This document shows positions 51,551 through 51,663 of a stretch of DNA of 51,663 bases, piece by piece. The notes below the pieces were generated by a model, which was not told where the DNA came from, made no database searches, and saw only the letters and a list, made by a program, of their open reading frames with translations. Source of the stretch: Pseudomonadota bacterium (GTDB lineage: Bacteria; Pseudomonadota; Gammaproteobacteria; Burkholderiales; Chitinibacteraceae). How positions within the stretch are numbered: position 1 is the stretch's first letter; every line of letters begins with the position of its first letter. The translations under genes were made by a program, and so were the position numbers. The stretch covers positions 1 to 51,663 of the forward strand of contig JAPLQI010000031.1 of the NCBI GenBank assembly GCA_026399755.1, read 5' to 3'.

Positions 51551-51567
51551 ATCCTATCAACTTAAGC

Positions 51568-51663
51568 TCAAACCCCTGATTTATAGGCTGTAAAATCATG
51601 CGGCTTAGGGTGTTTGGGGCGATCTTTTTTTGCATGAGGGTCGAAGTAAATCACTGCTTTGCA
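51568..51663 (-). CDS. 3' end of a gene entering from the right edge, unidentified
   Basis: On the minus strand the last 93 bases read open for 31 codons (VIYFDPHAKKDRPKHPKPHD, then FTAYKSGV) to a TGA at 51568-51570. The composition looks protein-like, with a polar, Pro/Lys/His-rich tail, but it is too short to name. The rest of the gene lies beyond the window. A chance open stretch cannot be excluded. Confidence 0.45.
   Translation of the reverse strand, partial: CKAVIYFDPHAKKDRPKHPKPHDFTAYKSGV

Overview
The window looks like a chromosomal segment of a betaproteobacterium, most probably of the order Neisseriales (Chitinibacteraceae- or Chromobacteriaceae-like); the genus cannot be fixed from the sequence. 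Pointers are the zapA - 6S RNA - fau block, the mnmG-rsmG-parA-parB-atpIBEFHAGDC order, a GlcNAc-type phosphotransferase system of the kind found in chitin users, Kdo/heptose LPS genes, and intergenic repeats with GTAGGG termini. GC content looks intermediate. No tRNA, rRNA, CRISPR array, phage or transposase gene was seen.

Layout. 1-2.2 kb: LPS inner-core genes waaC (cut by the edge) and waaA. 2.2-8.8 kb: an EamA exporter, parC (topoisomerase IV A) with an M15 peptidase, an AraC/GyrI regulator and thiD. Three parS sites lie at 3.65, 5.73 and 7.93 kb. 8.85-12.9 kb: rubredoxin, an M48 lipoprotein protease, hemJ, a CYTH protein, hemL and an AT-rich tlpA-like gene. 12.9-13.2 kb: an intergenic region with five DnaA boxes in about 150 bp beside an AT-rich stretch, a strong candidate for the replication origin. 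13.2-15.6 kb: rbgA, a ZapB-like coiled coil, zapA, 6S RNA, fau. 15.8-20.6 kb: a GlcNAc PTS cluster (EIIA-HPr-EI fusion, a Cys-less EIIB, EIIC-EIIB-EIIB). 20.8-30.6 kb: mixed housekeeping and accessory genes (pspC-like, EamA, fadH, Fic, ampG, xth, pyrE, DUF4124, ppgK). 30.8-42.2 kb: mnmG-rsmG, parA-parB and the complete F1Fo ATP synthase operon. 42.3-48.5 kb: an M32 carboxypeptidase, glmU, an RluA-type pseudouridine synthase and ychF, with large repeats between them. 48.6-50.3 kb: a HigB-type toxin followed by a HigA antitoxin fused to an ImmA/IrrE metalloprotease domain. 50.4-51.7 kb: a small outer-membrane barrel protein, repeats, and the tail of a gene that enters from the right.

How it fits together. 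DnaA boxes, parS sites and parAB, with mnmG-rsmG-atp-glmU in the order known next to oriC in gammaproteobacteria, make this an origin/centromere domain. ParB made at 34-35 kb should bind the parS sites at 3.6-8 kb, on the other side of the DnaA boxes. Two of those sites directly abut the start codons of parC and the AraC-type gene.

The most notable points are the candidate oriC with its parS trio, a roughly 405-bp mobile-looking repeat with GTAGGGCG termini (two complete and two partial copies), the HigB/HigA-ImmA fusion module with an operator-like repeat inside its promoter spacer, and two EIIB domains that have lost the phosphorylated cysteine. All function calls come from reading the sequence; no search was run.
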